From Methanomassiliicoccus sp. (GTDB lineage: Archaea; Thermoplasmatota; Thermoplasmata; Methanomassiliicoccales; Methanomassiliicoccaceae): a stretch of DNA of 64,000 nt. The notes under the pieces were generated by a model. That model worked only from the letters and a program-made list of their open reading frames with translations, had not been told where the DNA came from and did not search any database. The stretch is taken from positions 124,001-188,000 of the forward strand of contig JAAYAX010000011.1 in assembly GCA_012719175.1 (NCBI GenBank), written 5' to 3'. The translations under genes and the position numbers were made by a program. Positions 32,054 through 40,647 of the stretch are shown piece by piece; position 1 is the stretch's first letter, and each line of letters starts with the position of its first letter.

Positions 32054-32491
32054 CTACTGTCTCTTCCTGACCCTGTCCGGGGAGTAGGGCAGCATGATGC
32101 CAAGCTTGCCTTCGATGTCCTCGATGCGCCCGCACAGGTCGTCAACCTCCATGTCCCTCTTGTTCCTCTCGATGTTGGTCTTGAGCTCGTAGTACTTGAA
32201 CGTCCCAATGGTGATAGGTATGGACTGGGCCAAGGACGCGGCGGTTATGACAAGATAATCGTTGTCAAGGTTGAGGGCCACAAGGCCGATGAACGCCATG
32301 GGGACGATGAGGGCCAGATACCACCAAGAAAGGCCTGCTTCCTGCCCCATCTCCCTCCCCTCGACGGCGCGGGTTATGACCATGAAGGCCACGAGAATGA
32401 AGATGGGGATTATGATGAAGAACACCGCCAGCTGTAATATCATGTCCCCAGTGAGGCTGAACTCTGTCAATGACCTGCCCTCCCGCCACAT
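32054..32491 (-). CDS. Membrane protein with two or three helices and coiled-coil tail
   Basis: A 145-residue protein. Hydrophobic segments cover residues 17-40 (MILQLAVFFIIIPIFILVAF), 56-72 (LALIVPMAFIGLVALNL) and possibly 79-94. After these a charged helix (YELKTNIERNKRDMEVDDL, 100-118) forms a likely coiled coil, ending in DRVRKRQ. I do not recognise the family. It stands alone on the minus strand before a long gene-free stretch. Confidence 0.65.
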   Translation of the reverse strand: MWREGRSLTEFSLTGDMILQLAVFFIIIPIFILVAFMVITRAVEGREMGQEAGLSWWYLALIVPMAFIGLVALNLDNDYLVITAASLAQSIPITIGTFKYYELKTNIERNKRDMEVDDLCGRIEDIEGKLGIMLPYSPDRVRKRQ

Positions 32492-33095
32492 GAATCACAG
32501 GACCTACCATGATAAAAAGTAATGGTGACAGGCATTAGCATTCCTTCCACCGGATCTTTACGGTCGCTTTGCGTGTCGTGGAGAATAGGAGCGTCCCTGA
32601 ACGGCCATTTTCATCGTACCATCGTGGCATGTGTGCGCCTAGGACCTTCGCTTGTTCTCGCTGCATGCTGTTTTTTTATTTATCATTTATCATATTCACG
32701 ATATCGCTCCGCTGACGCTTAAATTGATGATATGCCTGGACATTAGCAGGGAATACCATGGGGATGGGAATGAGGGCGTTGTGATGAGGAACCTATATGG
32801 GTGAGGCATCTTCAACCTCAAATGAATAATCATCCATCATCTATCGGAAGAAGCCCCTTGGACCTCTGCCCACGTTGTCCGTCCTCTTATGCTCGGAGAC
32901 CCCCATCATAGGCCGTACCTTGAACCTTACTTCCTACATGTTCGATGACCTGTATTGGGTCCATAATAGTGTCCCTATCTTCGGGATACTTCATATTTCT
33001 CCATAGCGTTGTTAAAACTCTGGAACATATGAGTTATTATCACATAAATTATTATAATCATTTAATATTAATATCAAGAAGGACCTTACTTTACC
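32492..33095. other. Gene-free stretch, AT-rich at its right end
   Basis: I see no convincing gene here. A frame at 32522-32722 has no RBS and unnatural composition. The last 70 bases (33030-33085) are strongly AT-rich and probably hold the promoter of the gene at 33096. No tRNA, repeat array or clear inverted repeat is visible. Confidence 0.5.
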
Positions 33096-33401
33096 GTGCT
33101 CGTACGGATCTATTCCTCATCCTCCGACAGTCATGCCAAGGACCTGCACCAAAGGTTCCGGTCCAACGGCCCTTGTCCATATGGACATAGTGAGTTCATC
33201 ATAGGCAAGGTCAAGGATGTGGAGGAGAGAACAGGCGGTTTCGTGTTCTTGGTGGAGATCACCAATCCCGCGGCGGTCGAGTACCTTAGAGCTCATAACA
33301 TAAACGAGAACAAGAGAGGCCTAAGCTTCTATCTGAAGCTCATCAAGGGGAGGGGGCCGAGGCGTGGGGCGGGCCGTCTACCATACCAACGTGTTCCTTG
33401 A
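33096..33401 (+). CDS. Hypothetical protein flanked by AT-rich blocks
   Basis: A 101-residue protein, start GTG 33096 (GTGCTCGTACGG). It has a CPYGH motif near residue 27, a strand-rich middle (EFIIGKVKDVEERTGGFVFLVEIT), a helix PAAVEYLRAHNINE and a basic end (GRGPRRGAGR). No family recognised, and no strong ribosome binding site precedes the start. AT-rich blocks on both sides (33030-33085 and 33474-33525) set it apart from the GC-rich neighbours. Confidence 0.5.
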   Translation: MLVRIYSSSSDSHAKDLHQRFRSNGPCPYGHSEFIIGKVKDVEERTGGFVFLVEITNPAAVEYLRAHNINENKRGLSFYLKLIKGRGPRRGAGRLPYQRVP

Positions 33402-33760
33402 GATGACCTAGGGTCTCCCCTTTCCCCTTACAGACCTGGTCAAGCCATAGAGGCCTTCTCAGGTCGTATCATGCTATGATAACTAAATGATTAATTATAT
33501 AGATAAATATAATATTATTATCATACTCCGTCCTAGAGCGCACCAACCATCTCCTCGCAGAATCACTCTTGATGGGCATTGTATCGTGGGGCGCCTAGGG
33601 CGGTTTTAAAACATCCTCCAATCGATCACCTTCTGATCTATGCGCATGGACACCCGGGGGCCGTGCCCACCTCTGAAAAATCATGATGTCCTATGAACGA
33701 AAAACGTTTATTTATATAACTCAAAGTACTGGCGTCACCAAGGAATGGAGATATTCTATC
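33402..33760. other. Gene-free stretch with AT-rich block and promoter
   Basis: Bases 33474-33525 are almost pure A and T. The rest is GC-rich and shows no gene. The right end carries the promoter of the NYN gene. No RNA gene could be recognised. Confidence 0.45.
33711..33718 (+). promoter_or_regulatory. TATA box of the NYN-LOTUS gene
   Basis: TTTATATA preceded by the A-rich GAAAAACG. The start site would fall near 33740, about 20 bases before ATG 33761, with GGAG at about 33747 as a binding site. Confidence 0.55.
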
Positions 33761-35221
33761 ATGGACGAGAAGCGCATCGAGGACAGGCAACTGGCCTTCC
33801 TGGTAGATGGAGATAATGCCTCTGCAACATTGATAGAGGAGATGTTGGCAGAGGCCTCCAAGTATGGGTCGATCATCATCCGGAGGGTCTACGGCAACTG
33901 GACCGTGGGAGGGCAGGTCAACACGTGGAAGACCAAGCTCAAGGAATACGCGCTTACACCCTATCAGCAGTTTCCCAACATCTCCAACCGGCATGTCACG
34001 AAGAACGCCACTGACATCGCCCTCATCATCGATGCCATGGACATCCTCCATGACGGCATCGTGAAGGGCTTCGTCATCGTGTCCAGCGATTCGGACTATA
34101 CTTCTCTGGCCATTAAGATACGGGAGCACGGCCTGTTCGTCATCGGGATGGGAAAGAAGGAAACACACGATTCCTTCCGCCGAGCCTGCGACGTGTTCGT
34201 ATCCACCGAGAACCTGGGGAAGGAGCCCGAAGAGGAGGAGGACAAGGAGGCGCCACAGGCCCCCAGGAGCCATGCCAAGCCGAGAAGGGTCCCCAGGGAT
34301 GCCATCGACATCCTCAACCGGGCCTTCGAATATGCGGTCAACGATGATGGGAGAGCGCTGAACGGGGACATCGGTGCGGCCTTGCGCCGCCTGGACCCCG
34401 CGTTCGATACCAGGACCTATGGGAAGCAGTCCCTACTGAACCTCATAAATGAACTGGACGATCTGTATGAGGTGGAGAGGTCGGATAGAGGGGCCATATA
34501 TGTGCGCCGCAAGGGAGAGCCCCTCCCCCCTGCACTGGAGGAGAAGCCTCTCAATCAAGTAAAAGGATTGGAGGACCGCTCTGGGCAGAACGGTCGTTCT
34601 GCGATCGATGCCCTCCCCCTGCTTCTAGAGGCTTACAACATCGTGGAGAAGAACGGTGACGGCACGGTAGAGACCTTCCGCCTGTTCAAGGCCGCCAAGA
34701 AGCTGGACCCCGGCTTCGATAGTTTGAACTATGGGAAGGAGAAGATCTCCCATCTTCTGGAAGCCCTTCCTGGACACTTCGAGCTACTCGGCCGGCGTGG
34801 AAAGAGCATGCTGGCCCGAAGGGTGGACAAGAAGGCGGAAGAGGAGATCGTGGAGAGCGAGGAGATGCCGGCACCTGAACCGGAACAACCCACTATCGTC
34901 CAAGAGGAGGTGCCGGAGGCGGCCCCCCTTATCGAGCCCCAGTCACCACCGAAGAGCCAGATAGACCTGCTTAAAGTGGTCACCTCGGCCTTCGAGAACA
35001 CGGTCAAGGATGATGGCCGGTCGTACTTGCCCCAGATGAGCAAGGAGGTCAAGCGGTTAGACCCCACTGTGGACTTCAAGAGCCATGGGAAGGCGGGCCT
35101 TCGCGAGTACCTTGAGGAGTTCAGCGATGTGTTCACCCTTCACAAGGAGGGCCGTAACATCTACGTGAGCAAGCGTAAGGGAAAGAGGCCCTCTCAGCAC
35201 ATCAGCGAACTAGTGAGGTAA
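33761..35221 (+). CDS. NYN-domain putative ribonuclease with three LOTUS/OST-HTH domains
   Basis: A 486-residue protein. Residues 10-150 are a NYN (PIN-like) nuclease domain, with acidic residues Asp16 and Asp18 (LVDGDNA), Asp85 (NATDIALI) and Asp110/Asp112 (VSSDSDYTS). Three LOTUS/OST-HTH winged-helix domains follow at 180-250, 280-353 and 400-471, each with the pattern LD...D...YGK or HGK...L and a final IYVRR- or IYVSK-like strand; acidic linkers separate them. NYN-LOTUS proteins such as MARF1 and Limkain b1 in animals cleave RNA, and LOTUS domains bind RNA (G-rich or G4) or partner helicases. Bacterial and archaeal members usually have one LOTUS domain, so three is unusual. ATG 33761 is preferred to the longer frame at 33683, which spans the TATA box. 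Confidence 0.88.
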   Translation: MDEKRIEDRQLAFLVDGDNASATLIEEMLAEASKYGSIIIRRVYGNWTVGGQVNTWKTKLKEYALTPYQQFPNISNRHVTKNATDIALIIDAMDILHDGIVKGFVIVSSDSDYTSLAIKIREHGLFVIGMGKKETHDSFRRACDVFVSTENLGKEPEEEEDKEAPQAPRSHAKPRRVPRDAIDILNRAFEYAVNDDGRALNGDIGAALRRLDPAFDTRTYGKQSLLNLINELDDLYEVERSDRGAIYVRRKGEPLPPALEEKPLNQVKGLEDRSGQNGRSAIDALPLLLEAYNIVEKNGDGTVETFRLFKAAKKLDPGFDSLNYGKEKISHLLEALPGHFELLGRRGKSMLARRVDKKAEEEIVESEEMPAPEPEQPTIVQEEVPEAAPLIEPQSPPKSQIDLLKVVTSAFENTVKDDGRSYLPQMSKEVKRLDPTVDFKSHGKAGLREYLEEFSDVFTLHKEGRNIYVSKRKGKRPSQHISELVR

Positions 35222-35235
35222 GATACCTTAGAGGG

Positions 35236-35256
35236 CGGACGGGAGGGCCCCGTCCG
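35236..35256 (+). terminator. Hairpin after the NYN-LOTUS gene
   Basis: Arms CGGACGGG (35236-35243) and CCCGTCCG (35249-35256) are perfectly complementary with a five-base loop, 15 bases after the stop codon; a T/A-rich tract with TTTCTTCTT follows. Confidence 0.45.
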
Positions 35257-35314
35257 TTCCATATAATTTCTTCTTAATACTAAGCCCCCTCACGAGCTGT
35301 CCTTTAACGGAAAC

Positions 35315-35755
35315 TCACCTGGAGATGAGGCTTATGGCCCAGGTGACGCCCCCGATGATCAGCAGCGAGGCTAACACGGCGCCGAAGTTCTGATAGAGGC
35401 TGAAGTCGTTGGCAAAGAAGAACAACCAGATCACCATGAAGGTGAGCCAGGAGATCACCGCGATCCCATTGAGGGCCACCTTCCATTTGGACATGCGGAT
35501 TATTGGAGGATAACCGGGGGCCTGCTGGACCATGGGCGGTCTCTTCATGACCCAGGTGACCCAGGTCAGTGTTAGTAATGCTGTCAACAGGAGCAGGGAG
35601 ACCAGAAACACCGCCAAATTCTGGGCCAGTCCCATCCCCGAGGTCAGGAAGAACAACCAGATGACTATGAAGATCAGCCATCCAAAGATCGAAACGATGG
35701 TGAGGGTCACCCTCCACATCAGTTCCTTCTGAAAACCGGCCTGCTGTCCCATCAT
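35315..35755 (-). CDS. Four-helix membrane protein made of a duplicated two-helix unit
   Basis: A 146-residue membrane protein. The start ATG 35755 is preferred because GAGGTGAGG lies just upstream; the longer frame would need GTG 35767 inside that site. The two halves are copies: one contains GWLIFIVIWLFFLTSG with LAQNLAVFLVSLLL, the other SWLTFMVIWLFFFAND with LYQNFGAVLASLLI. Each half has two helices, and the midpoint is a proline-rich cytoplasmic loop (PPMVQQAPGYPP). The duplication suggests a pseudo-symmetric channel or transporter-like protein, but no function is known to me. Confidence 0.75.
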   Translation of the reverse strand: MMGQQAGFQKELMWRVTLTIVSIFGWLIFIVIWLFFLTSGMGLAQNLAVFLVSLLLLTALLTLTWVTWVMKRPPMVQQAPGYPPIIRMSKWKVALNGIAVISWLTFMVIWLFFFANDFSLYQNFGAVLASLLIIGGVTWAISLISR

Positions 35756-35836
35756 ACTGTTCCTCACCTCTAACTTTTCCTTGAGATTTGATTCTTTGTC
35801 TAGTGTAGAGGCCTAGGCTACAAGTCTACGGGGCGA

Positions 35837-36841
35837 TCATTTCCGACTCTCCTTGAGGGCCTTGAACCTTCTGACCTCTATGTTGTGCTCCCGTATCATC
35901 CCCTGAGCCTTGTAGAGCGAGAGGAGCTTACGGTGGGCCGTGAGGTCCACAGGCTCCAGTTCCACCAAGGTCTCCATCTCCCCGATGGAAGCCATAAGGA
36001 GGCCCTTGCCCTCATATAGCTCCGCCTTCCGCATCAACGCCATAGGGGTCCTAGGCCTGAGCGCCAACGCTCTCTCGAAGAGCTCCAGCGATTCCTCGGT
36101 AAGACCTGAGGCGGCGCTATCCTCCGCCCTCTTGAGATATGACTGGTGGCACTCCTCGGCATCAGGGACGTGGAGGTCCCCTTCCTCCAGGGAGGCTAGG
36201 AGATGCTCCGTCTCCATCATGCTTGCCCCTATGCTGCTGGACAACCGTTGCATTATAGAGGCGTATTCTGCATAGTCGTCCTCTGTCCCCAGCTCCCCCC
36301 GATGCCTCAGGCAGCGCATGCCTATCATGCTGACCAGAGGCCAGGTGAGGGGATCCTGGATGTGCCATAACGTAGCCAAGAGCTCCGTCCATCGATGCCC
36401 TTGGGCCTGGGAACGGTGGAGATGTCCCCTCGAGACCTCCCTTTCCATTAGCTCCTCCAGGTCCATGAGGGCCCCCTTGGCCTCCCCTGGGGAATCAGGA
36501 AGGCTGGCAGCCCGTCGCAGGGCAGGTTCCAGGACCTCCAAGGGTACGCTCATGGCCAGGTCCTGAAGGGTTGCCGATACGCTCCTCTCGGGGAAGATAA
36601 ATGTGCTCGCCTGTGATGCTTCGTCCATTCGGTACTTGAGAGTCCCCAGGTTCCACCTTCCCTCTACGAACTCAGATACGGTATTCAGCAGGGTGGTGAC
36701 GGCCAGGTCCCTGGCCTCATCACCGTCAGCATGGTCCCAGCGCATAGAGCTGTCGCGGTACTGGTAGTAGGCACAGCGCCACCATGTCACCACATCGTCC
36801 TGCTCTTCCATGGACTTCCCTAACGCAATGGCCGAGGTCAC
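35837..36841 (-). CDS. Helical TPR-like protein
   Basis: A 334-residue all-helical protein. The C-terminal third has clear tetratricopeptide-type repeats (for example ESLELFERALALRPRTPMALMRKAELYEGKG and the following unit up to LVELEPVD). The N-terminal part is helical without recognisable motifs. GTG 36841 overlaps the previous stop codon (GTGA), so the gene is translated with the upstream one. TPR proteins are usually scaffolds; no enzyme motif is present. Confidence 0.7.
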   Translation of the reverse strand: MTSAIALGKSMEEQDDVVTWWRCAYYQYRDSSMRWDHADGDEARDLAVTTLLNTVSEFVEGRWNLGTLKYRMDEASQASTFIFPERSVSATLQDLAMSVPLEVLEPALRRAASLPDSPGEAKGALMDLEELMEREVSRGHLHRSQAQGHRWTELLATLWHIQDPLTWPLVSMIGMRCLRHRGELGTEDDYAEYASIMQRLSSSIGASMMETEHLLASLEEGDLHVPDAEECHQSYLKRAEDSAASGLTEESLELFERALALRPRTPMALMRKAELYEGKGLLMASIGEMETLVELEPVDLTAHRKLLSLYKAQGMIREHNIEVRRFKALKESRK

Positions 36842-37236
36842 ATCAGCTTCTTGAAGTTACCCATTTCATCGTACAGGTAACCGGAGAACCGGAACTCACC
36901 GATTGCCCCGCTCCTCCGAATGCGCCCCTTCAGGTCGGTGAGGACGGTGGCGGCGATATCGCGGGCGTAGCTGCTCGCGGGAAGGGCGACGGTCACATCC
37001 CCGAACTCATTCGCCACGAACACATAGTCCTCCATATTGCATTGCAGAGCTGCGGTCTCCGCTGTTTCTATGAACTCGAAGGCCACCACCTTGCCTTGCC
37101 TCTCGGTCTTCACCACTGCCCGAGGGGAGTGTTCGTCCACCACATGCAATGCCCTGACGGTCGGGTCCTGCTTCTCCAGCTGGGCAGCCCTTCTACTGGC
37201 TAACATCTCCAGGAACGCCTTGGTCTCCTGCTTCAC
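36838..37236 (-). CDS. Hypothetical protein
   Basis: A 132-residue soluble protein of unknown family, first gene of a two-gene operon with the TPR-like protein (four-base overlap). It begins with a helix (ETKAFLEMLASRRAAQLEK) followed by strands (RALHVVDE, AVVKTERQGKVVAFEFIET, DYVFVANEFGDVTVALP) and a further helix. No membrane segment or metal motif. The cysteine near AALQCNMED is single. Confidence 0.65.
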   Translation of the reverse strand: MKQETKAFLEMLASRRAAQLEKQDPTVRALHVVDEHSPRAVVKTERQGKVVAFEFIETAETAALQCNMEDYVFVANEFGDVTVALPASSYARDIAATVLTDLKGRIRRSGAIGEFRFSGYLYDEMGNFKKLM

Positions 37237-37298
37237 GGTACTCTATCCGAGCATGATGCCTAAAATATTTCCGAACTAGCGCTTACTTCGAACCTTCC

Positions 37299-38123
37299 CT
37301 ATGGGATCTCCTCAGGGTTCCAAGTGGTATGCAGCCCTTCGTTGAAGGAATCCATGACGGCCTCATCTACCAAGGAGATGGTGAAGTCCAGAGCTCCGGC
37401 GTTCTCGACCAGGCGCTCCCGGTGTACTGATTTGGGTATGACCACCATCCCCTTTTGGAGAACCCAGCGGATCATCATCTGTGCGGGGGAACGCCCGTAC
37501 TTCTTAGCCAGCTCCAACAGGCGGGGATCTTTCAGCCTGCTGCCGCGGGTCAGGGGGCTGTGCGCTTCCAGGACCACCCCCTTATTTCGGCAGTAGGAAA
37601 GCAGCTCCTTCTGATACAGGAAGGGGGAGAACTCCACCTGGTCGACCGCCGGAACGACATAAGAGCGGCCGATCGTCTCCTCGAGATGCTTGATGGTATA
37701 GTTGCTGACCCCGATCGCCCGGGCCATCCCTTCTTCCAGGAGGCGTTCCAGCGCTTTCCACGTCTCCTCCCTCTCGCCGCGAGGCCAGTGGACAAGGTAC
37801 AGGTCCACATGGTCCAGGCCGAGCAGCTTCAGGCTCCTGTCAAAGGCGGCCAGCGCTTCCTTCCTCCCATGGTCGGTGTTCCATAGCTTGGTGGTGATGA
37901 AGAGATCCTCCCGCGGCAACCCGCTCTCGCGTATAGCCCTACCCACACCTTCCTCGTTTGCGTAGTATGAGGCGGTATCGATATGGCGATACCCGATGTC
38001 CAGGGCCTGACGGACGACACTGTACGCCTGATCGTTGGGGACCTTGAAGGTCCCCAGGCCGAGGACCGGAATCCTGACGCCGTTGTTGAGGGTGATGGTG
38101 CTGGCTAGCGTTAGATCTGACAT
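37299..38123 (-). CDS. Aldo/keto reductase
   Basis: A 274-residue NADPH-dependent oxidoreductase of the TIM-barrel AKR family, reducing aldehydes or ketones. The catalytic tetrad is Asp49 (RHIDTAS), Tyr54 (SYYANE), Lys79 (TTKLW) and His112 (LVHWP). The family lines GVSNY, QVEFSPF and VVIPKS (cofactor binding) are all present. ATG 38123 is chosen over 38165 because the family starts with MSDLTLASTITLNNGVRIP. It is similar to AKR5-type 2,5-diketogluconate or methylglyoxal reductases, but the substrate cannot be told. A poly-T tract just upstream separates it from the previous gene. Confidence 0.92.
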   Translation of the reverse strand: MSDLTLASTITLNNGVRIPVLGLGTFKVPNDQAYSVVRQALDIGYRHIDTASYYANEEGVGRAIRESGLPREDLFITTKLWNTDHGRKEALAAFDRSLKLLGLDHVDLYLVHWPRGEREETWKALERLLEEGMARAIGVSNYTIKHLEETIGRSYVVPAVDQVEFSPFLYQKELLSYCRNKGVVLEAHSPLTRGSRLKDPRLLELAKKYGRSPAQMMIRWVLQKGMVVIPKSVHRERLVENAGALDFTISLVDEAVMDSFNEGLHTTWNPEEIP

Positions 38124-38163
38124 GCGGGAGAACGATGGGAGGTACAAGGATAAAGAACGTGGC

Positions 38164-38170
38164 AAAAAAA
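38164..38170 (-). terminator. Poly-T terminator after the surface protein gene
   Basis: Seven T residues on the minus strand, preceded by a C/T-rich tract, 27 bases after the stop codon at 38197. Confidence 0.6.
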
Positions 38171-38196
38171 GGAGGAGGAAAGGGATTGGAAGAGGT

Positions 38197-39156
38197 TTAC
38201 CCGCCTAGGGGAATGGTGGATATCTGGCCGCTGATTTGGTCCCGGTACTGGAGGGTGAAATCATCGTGTACCCCGGAGATGTAGAACTTGGCCAGGAACT
38301 GGGCTTCCTGCCCCACCGCGAGCTCCTGGGACTTAAACTCCATCGCCGTGGTGTTGGCAGCTACCTCCTCCGCTCCATTGTTCAGGACAAGGTAGGCTGC
38401 GTTGACCGTGTACCTCACGTTCCAGTTGTTGGTGGCCTTCACCAGGACAGCATAGAAGGAACCGTTGACATCACTATCTCTGGCCCCAACGCCTGCCTGG
38501 AAGGACAGCGAGCCGGTGATGGGCACGTTCAACGGATAGATGGTCACGGGCGAAGATATGGCCTTGCCGGTGTCAAGATCATAGGCTTGGAACACGAACG
38601 TATAGTTCAGGGTGTCCGTGAACTGCACCGTGAAGGTCCTAAGGCCGTCCGCAGAGCCGTTGCTCTTATAGCTGCCCACGTCACCGCTCAAGCAGTAATA
38701 GAGCGAGTAGAGGCCGTCCCTGTAGTTCCTTGTGAAGTTGACATCCTTGTTGTTGGAGGTCTTGACCACAATGTCATTTAGGGCTATCTCCTGTTGTTTC
38801 TGAGCGAACATCTTGAACAGTACATTGCCGACATACCCGTTGTTGGGTGCGCTGCTAATGTTGAACTGGTAGGCCCTGTTCCAGCTGTAGTTGTAGTTGC
38901 TCTCTCCCTTCCCAGGATAATCGACGTTCAGGGTGACCTTCTTGTCAGCGTCCGAAACACTGTCCGTCCAGAAATTGACGGTCAGGGTCTTGTTGACAGA
39001 ATCAACGGCGTCGCTGGCCGTGTCCCCCCCATCATTGTCATTGTCATCAGTGTCACCGTTGCTCGGGAACAAGCTGTTCAGGTTCAGGGCCACGAAGACC
39101 CCAGCGATGACCACTATTGCCGCCACAGCAATCGCGATGATCATGTTCTTCTTCAT
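38197..39156 (-). CDS. Membrane-anchored extracellular protein
   Basis: A 319-residue protein with an N-terminal anchor or signal (residues 5-25, MIIAIAVAAIVVIAGVFVALN), a linker of about 25 residues dominated by Asp, Asn and Gly (DTDDNDNDGGD), and a beta-rich extracellular domain with several NxS/T sites, for example NKTLTVNF, NFTRN and NTTAME. The strands near the end (TTAMEFKSQELAVGQEAQF, with NGAEEVAANT) resemble DUF4352-type or TasA-like sandwich domains. It is probably attached to the cell surface. A TATA-like sequence on this strand is at 39207-39215. Confidence 0.65.
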   Translation of the reverse strand: MKKNMIIAIAVAAIVVIAGVFVALNLNSLFPSNGDTDDNDNDGGDTASDAVDSVNKTLTVNFWTDSVSDADKKVTLNVDYPGKGESNYNYSWNRAYQFNISSAPNNGYVGNVLFKMFAQKQQEIALNDIVVKTSNNKDVNFTRNYRDGLYSLYYCLSGDVGSYKSNGSADGLRTFTVQFTDTLNYTFVFQAYDLDTGKAISSPVTIYPLNVPITGSLSFQAGVGARDSDVNGSFYAVLVKATNNWNVRYTVNAAYLVLNNGAEEVAANTTAMEFKSQELAVGQEAQFLAKFYISGVHDDFTLQYRDQISGQISTIPLGG

Positions 39157-39206
39157 GTTCTCACAGGTCCGTTGTAATCGGTTTGACCTTTATTTAGAAT
39201 AGGACA

Positions 39207-39215
39207 TATAAATAT
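39207..39215 (-). promoter_or_regulatory. TATA box of the surface protein gene
   Basis: On the minus strand ATATTTATA, about 50 bases before the ATG at 39156, in an AT-rich spacer. Confidence 0.4.
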
Positions 39216-39407
39216 TTAGGTCCCATCCACCTACGATTTGTAATATCCAGAAAGATATTTTATCTTACGCATGTCAGAATTCCCCAGTCATAATCAGGCG
39301 AACATGTTAGGCGGCGGCACTTTTTAGCATCAAGCCCCAGAACGTTAGAGTATTTTTCCAGTAATTAAGGAGACATTAAGTTATACTCGATACCCTTAGA
39401 CTGACAC

Positions 39408-40073
39408 GTGGTCCTTCCTTCCTTTGACAGCGTTATGGCCTTCATAGGTTATGCCCTGCTGGCCATTGTCTCTTTCATCCTCATATTGGGGATGGTGATG
39501 TTGGCGGTCGCCCTCATCTCCATGCGACGAGGACGTTTCTACCTTCCATGGCTGCTTCGGCCCGGCCTCATAATGCTGGAGGGTCTGGCGAAGACCATAT
39601 GGAAGATCGGTAAGGTGGACGACAGGGAGATAAGCGCCTTCTCTATACGCATGCGCAATCAGCTCAACCGGGAACGTTTCAGCAGGGTGCCCATGAAGGA
39701 TAGGGCGGTGTTCCTGCCACAATGCCTGCGGTCCTCCGAGTGCCCCTCGCACCTCACCACCGAGGGTCTGGTGTGCAAGCGATGCATGCGGTGTGACATC
39801 GGCAGGTCCATAGATGAATTGGAGGCCCAGGGCTGCAAGGTGTTCATCGTGCCCGGCTCAACCTTTCTTACGAGGATGGTCAAGAAGTACCGGCCTCAGG
39901 CCATCATCGGAGTAGGTTGTCTGATGGAGGTCAAGGAGGGGTTGGACATGCTGGAGCGGAAGAACCTCCTGGGGATGGGGGTCGTTACTACCAAGGACGG
40001 CTGTGTGGAGACGACCCTGGATTGGAGCGCCCTGATGGAGGCCGTTACCTTACAACCTTCGACCGATCACTAA
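39408..40073 (+). CDS. DUF116 family membrane protein
   Basis: A 221-residue protein of the DUF116 family. Two membrane helices occupy about residues 10-36, followed by basic residues and a cysteine-rich domain: LPQCLRSSECPSHL, CKRCMRCDIG (residues about 104-131), and GVGCLMEVKEGL. The cysteines probably bind a metal or Fe-S cluster. In other organisms DUF116 proteins occur beside lipoate, methionyl-tRNA or redox genes, but the function is unknown. The start is GTG 39408 or ATG 39435 (MAFIGY); neither has a strong binding site. Confidence 0.82.
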   Translation: MVLPSFDSVMAFIGYALLAIVSFILILGMVMLAVALISMRRGRFYLPWLLRPGLIMLEGLAKTIWKIGKVDDREISAFSIRMRNQLNRERFSRVPMKDRAVFLPQCLRSSECPSHLTTEGLVCKRCMRCDIGRSIDELEAQGCKVFIVPGSTFLTRMVKKYRPQAIIGVGCLMEVKEGLDMLERKNLLGMGVVTTKDGCVETTLDWSALMEAVTLQPSTDH

Positions 40074-40143
40074 TTTTGGCCATATTTGCTCCGGGTGAGC
40101 GTGAGGGCGAATCGTTGAAGTATCTGGGCTCCAATCAAAGTTC

Positions 40144-40647
40144 ATGCGGACGGAGGAGAAGACGTTCAGGGACACCCTCGTCGGCGATGTATACGAGCTC
40201 ATCGTCAAGAGGCCGACAACGGTCGCCAGGGATGCTAAGATATCCAAGATAATCGAAGGCATGCTGGAAAATACCGTCTCTCGGAAGGTCTACGTAATCG
40301 ATGAGGAAGGAATGCTCCTGGGCATGGTCAACACCGATACCATCCTCCGCCTTATCGGTTACCGTACCGGTGTCAGAGATAAGGGGGCCCTCTCCTTCTA
40401 CCGCTTCCTCAGGGATACGCTCAAGCAGGATATCGCTGACCTCGTGACCCCCACACGCTCAGTGACCAAGGACGATCGGCTGGTGGACGCGCTGGAGATC
40501 ATGATAAAGGACCATGTCAATGACCTCCCCGTGGTAGATGCCGAAGGGCGACTGATAGGGGAGCTGGTGAGCTTAGAGCTCTTCTTGAAGGGCAGAGAAC
40601 TGTTCAATAGTGAGGCCGACAAGGGCGGGTCCCCGGGATCACCATGA
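40144..40647 (+). CDS. CBS-domain pair protein
   Basis: A 167-residue protein of two tandem CBS motifs (about 15-75 and 95-155). Typical lines are RPTTVARDAKISKIIEGML, KVYVIDEEGMLLGMVN and SVTKDDRLVDALEIMI, VNDLPVVDAEGRLIGEL. CBS pairs bind AMP, ATP or SAM and report energy status. The gene overlaps the MscS gene by four bases (ATGA), so the two should work together; a CBS protein that sets channel gating is a reasonable inference. Confidence 0.9.
   Translation: MRTEEKTFRDTLVGDVYELIVKRPTTVARDAKISKIIEGMLENTVSRKVYVIDEEGMLLGMVNTDTILRLIGYRTGVRDKGALSFYRFLRDTLKQDIADLVTPTRSVTKDDRLVDALEIMIKDHVNDLPVVDAEGRLIGELVSLELFLKGRELFNSEADKGGSPGSP

Noticed and set aside
32522-32722. A 66-residue frame in the gene-free stretch
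   Set aside because: Unnatural composition (runs of Cys/Phe/Ser), no RBS and no homology by eye.
33630-33700. A possible C/D box guide RNA before the NYN gene (TGATG- and CTGA-like boxes)
   Set aside because: The boxes do not form a consistent C/D pair with the right spacing; too weak to annotate.
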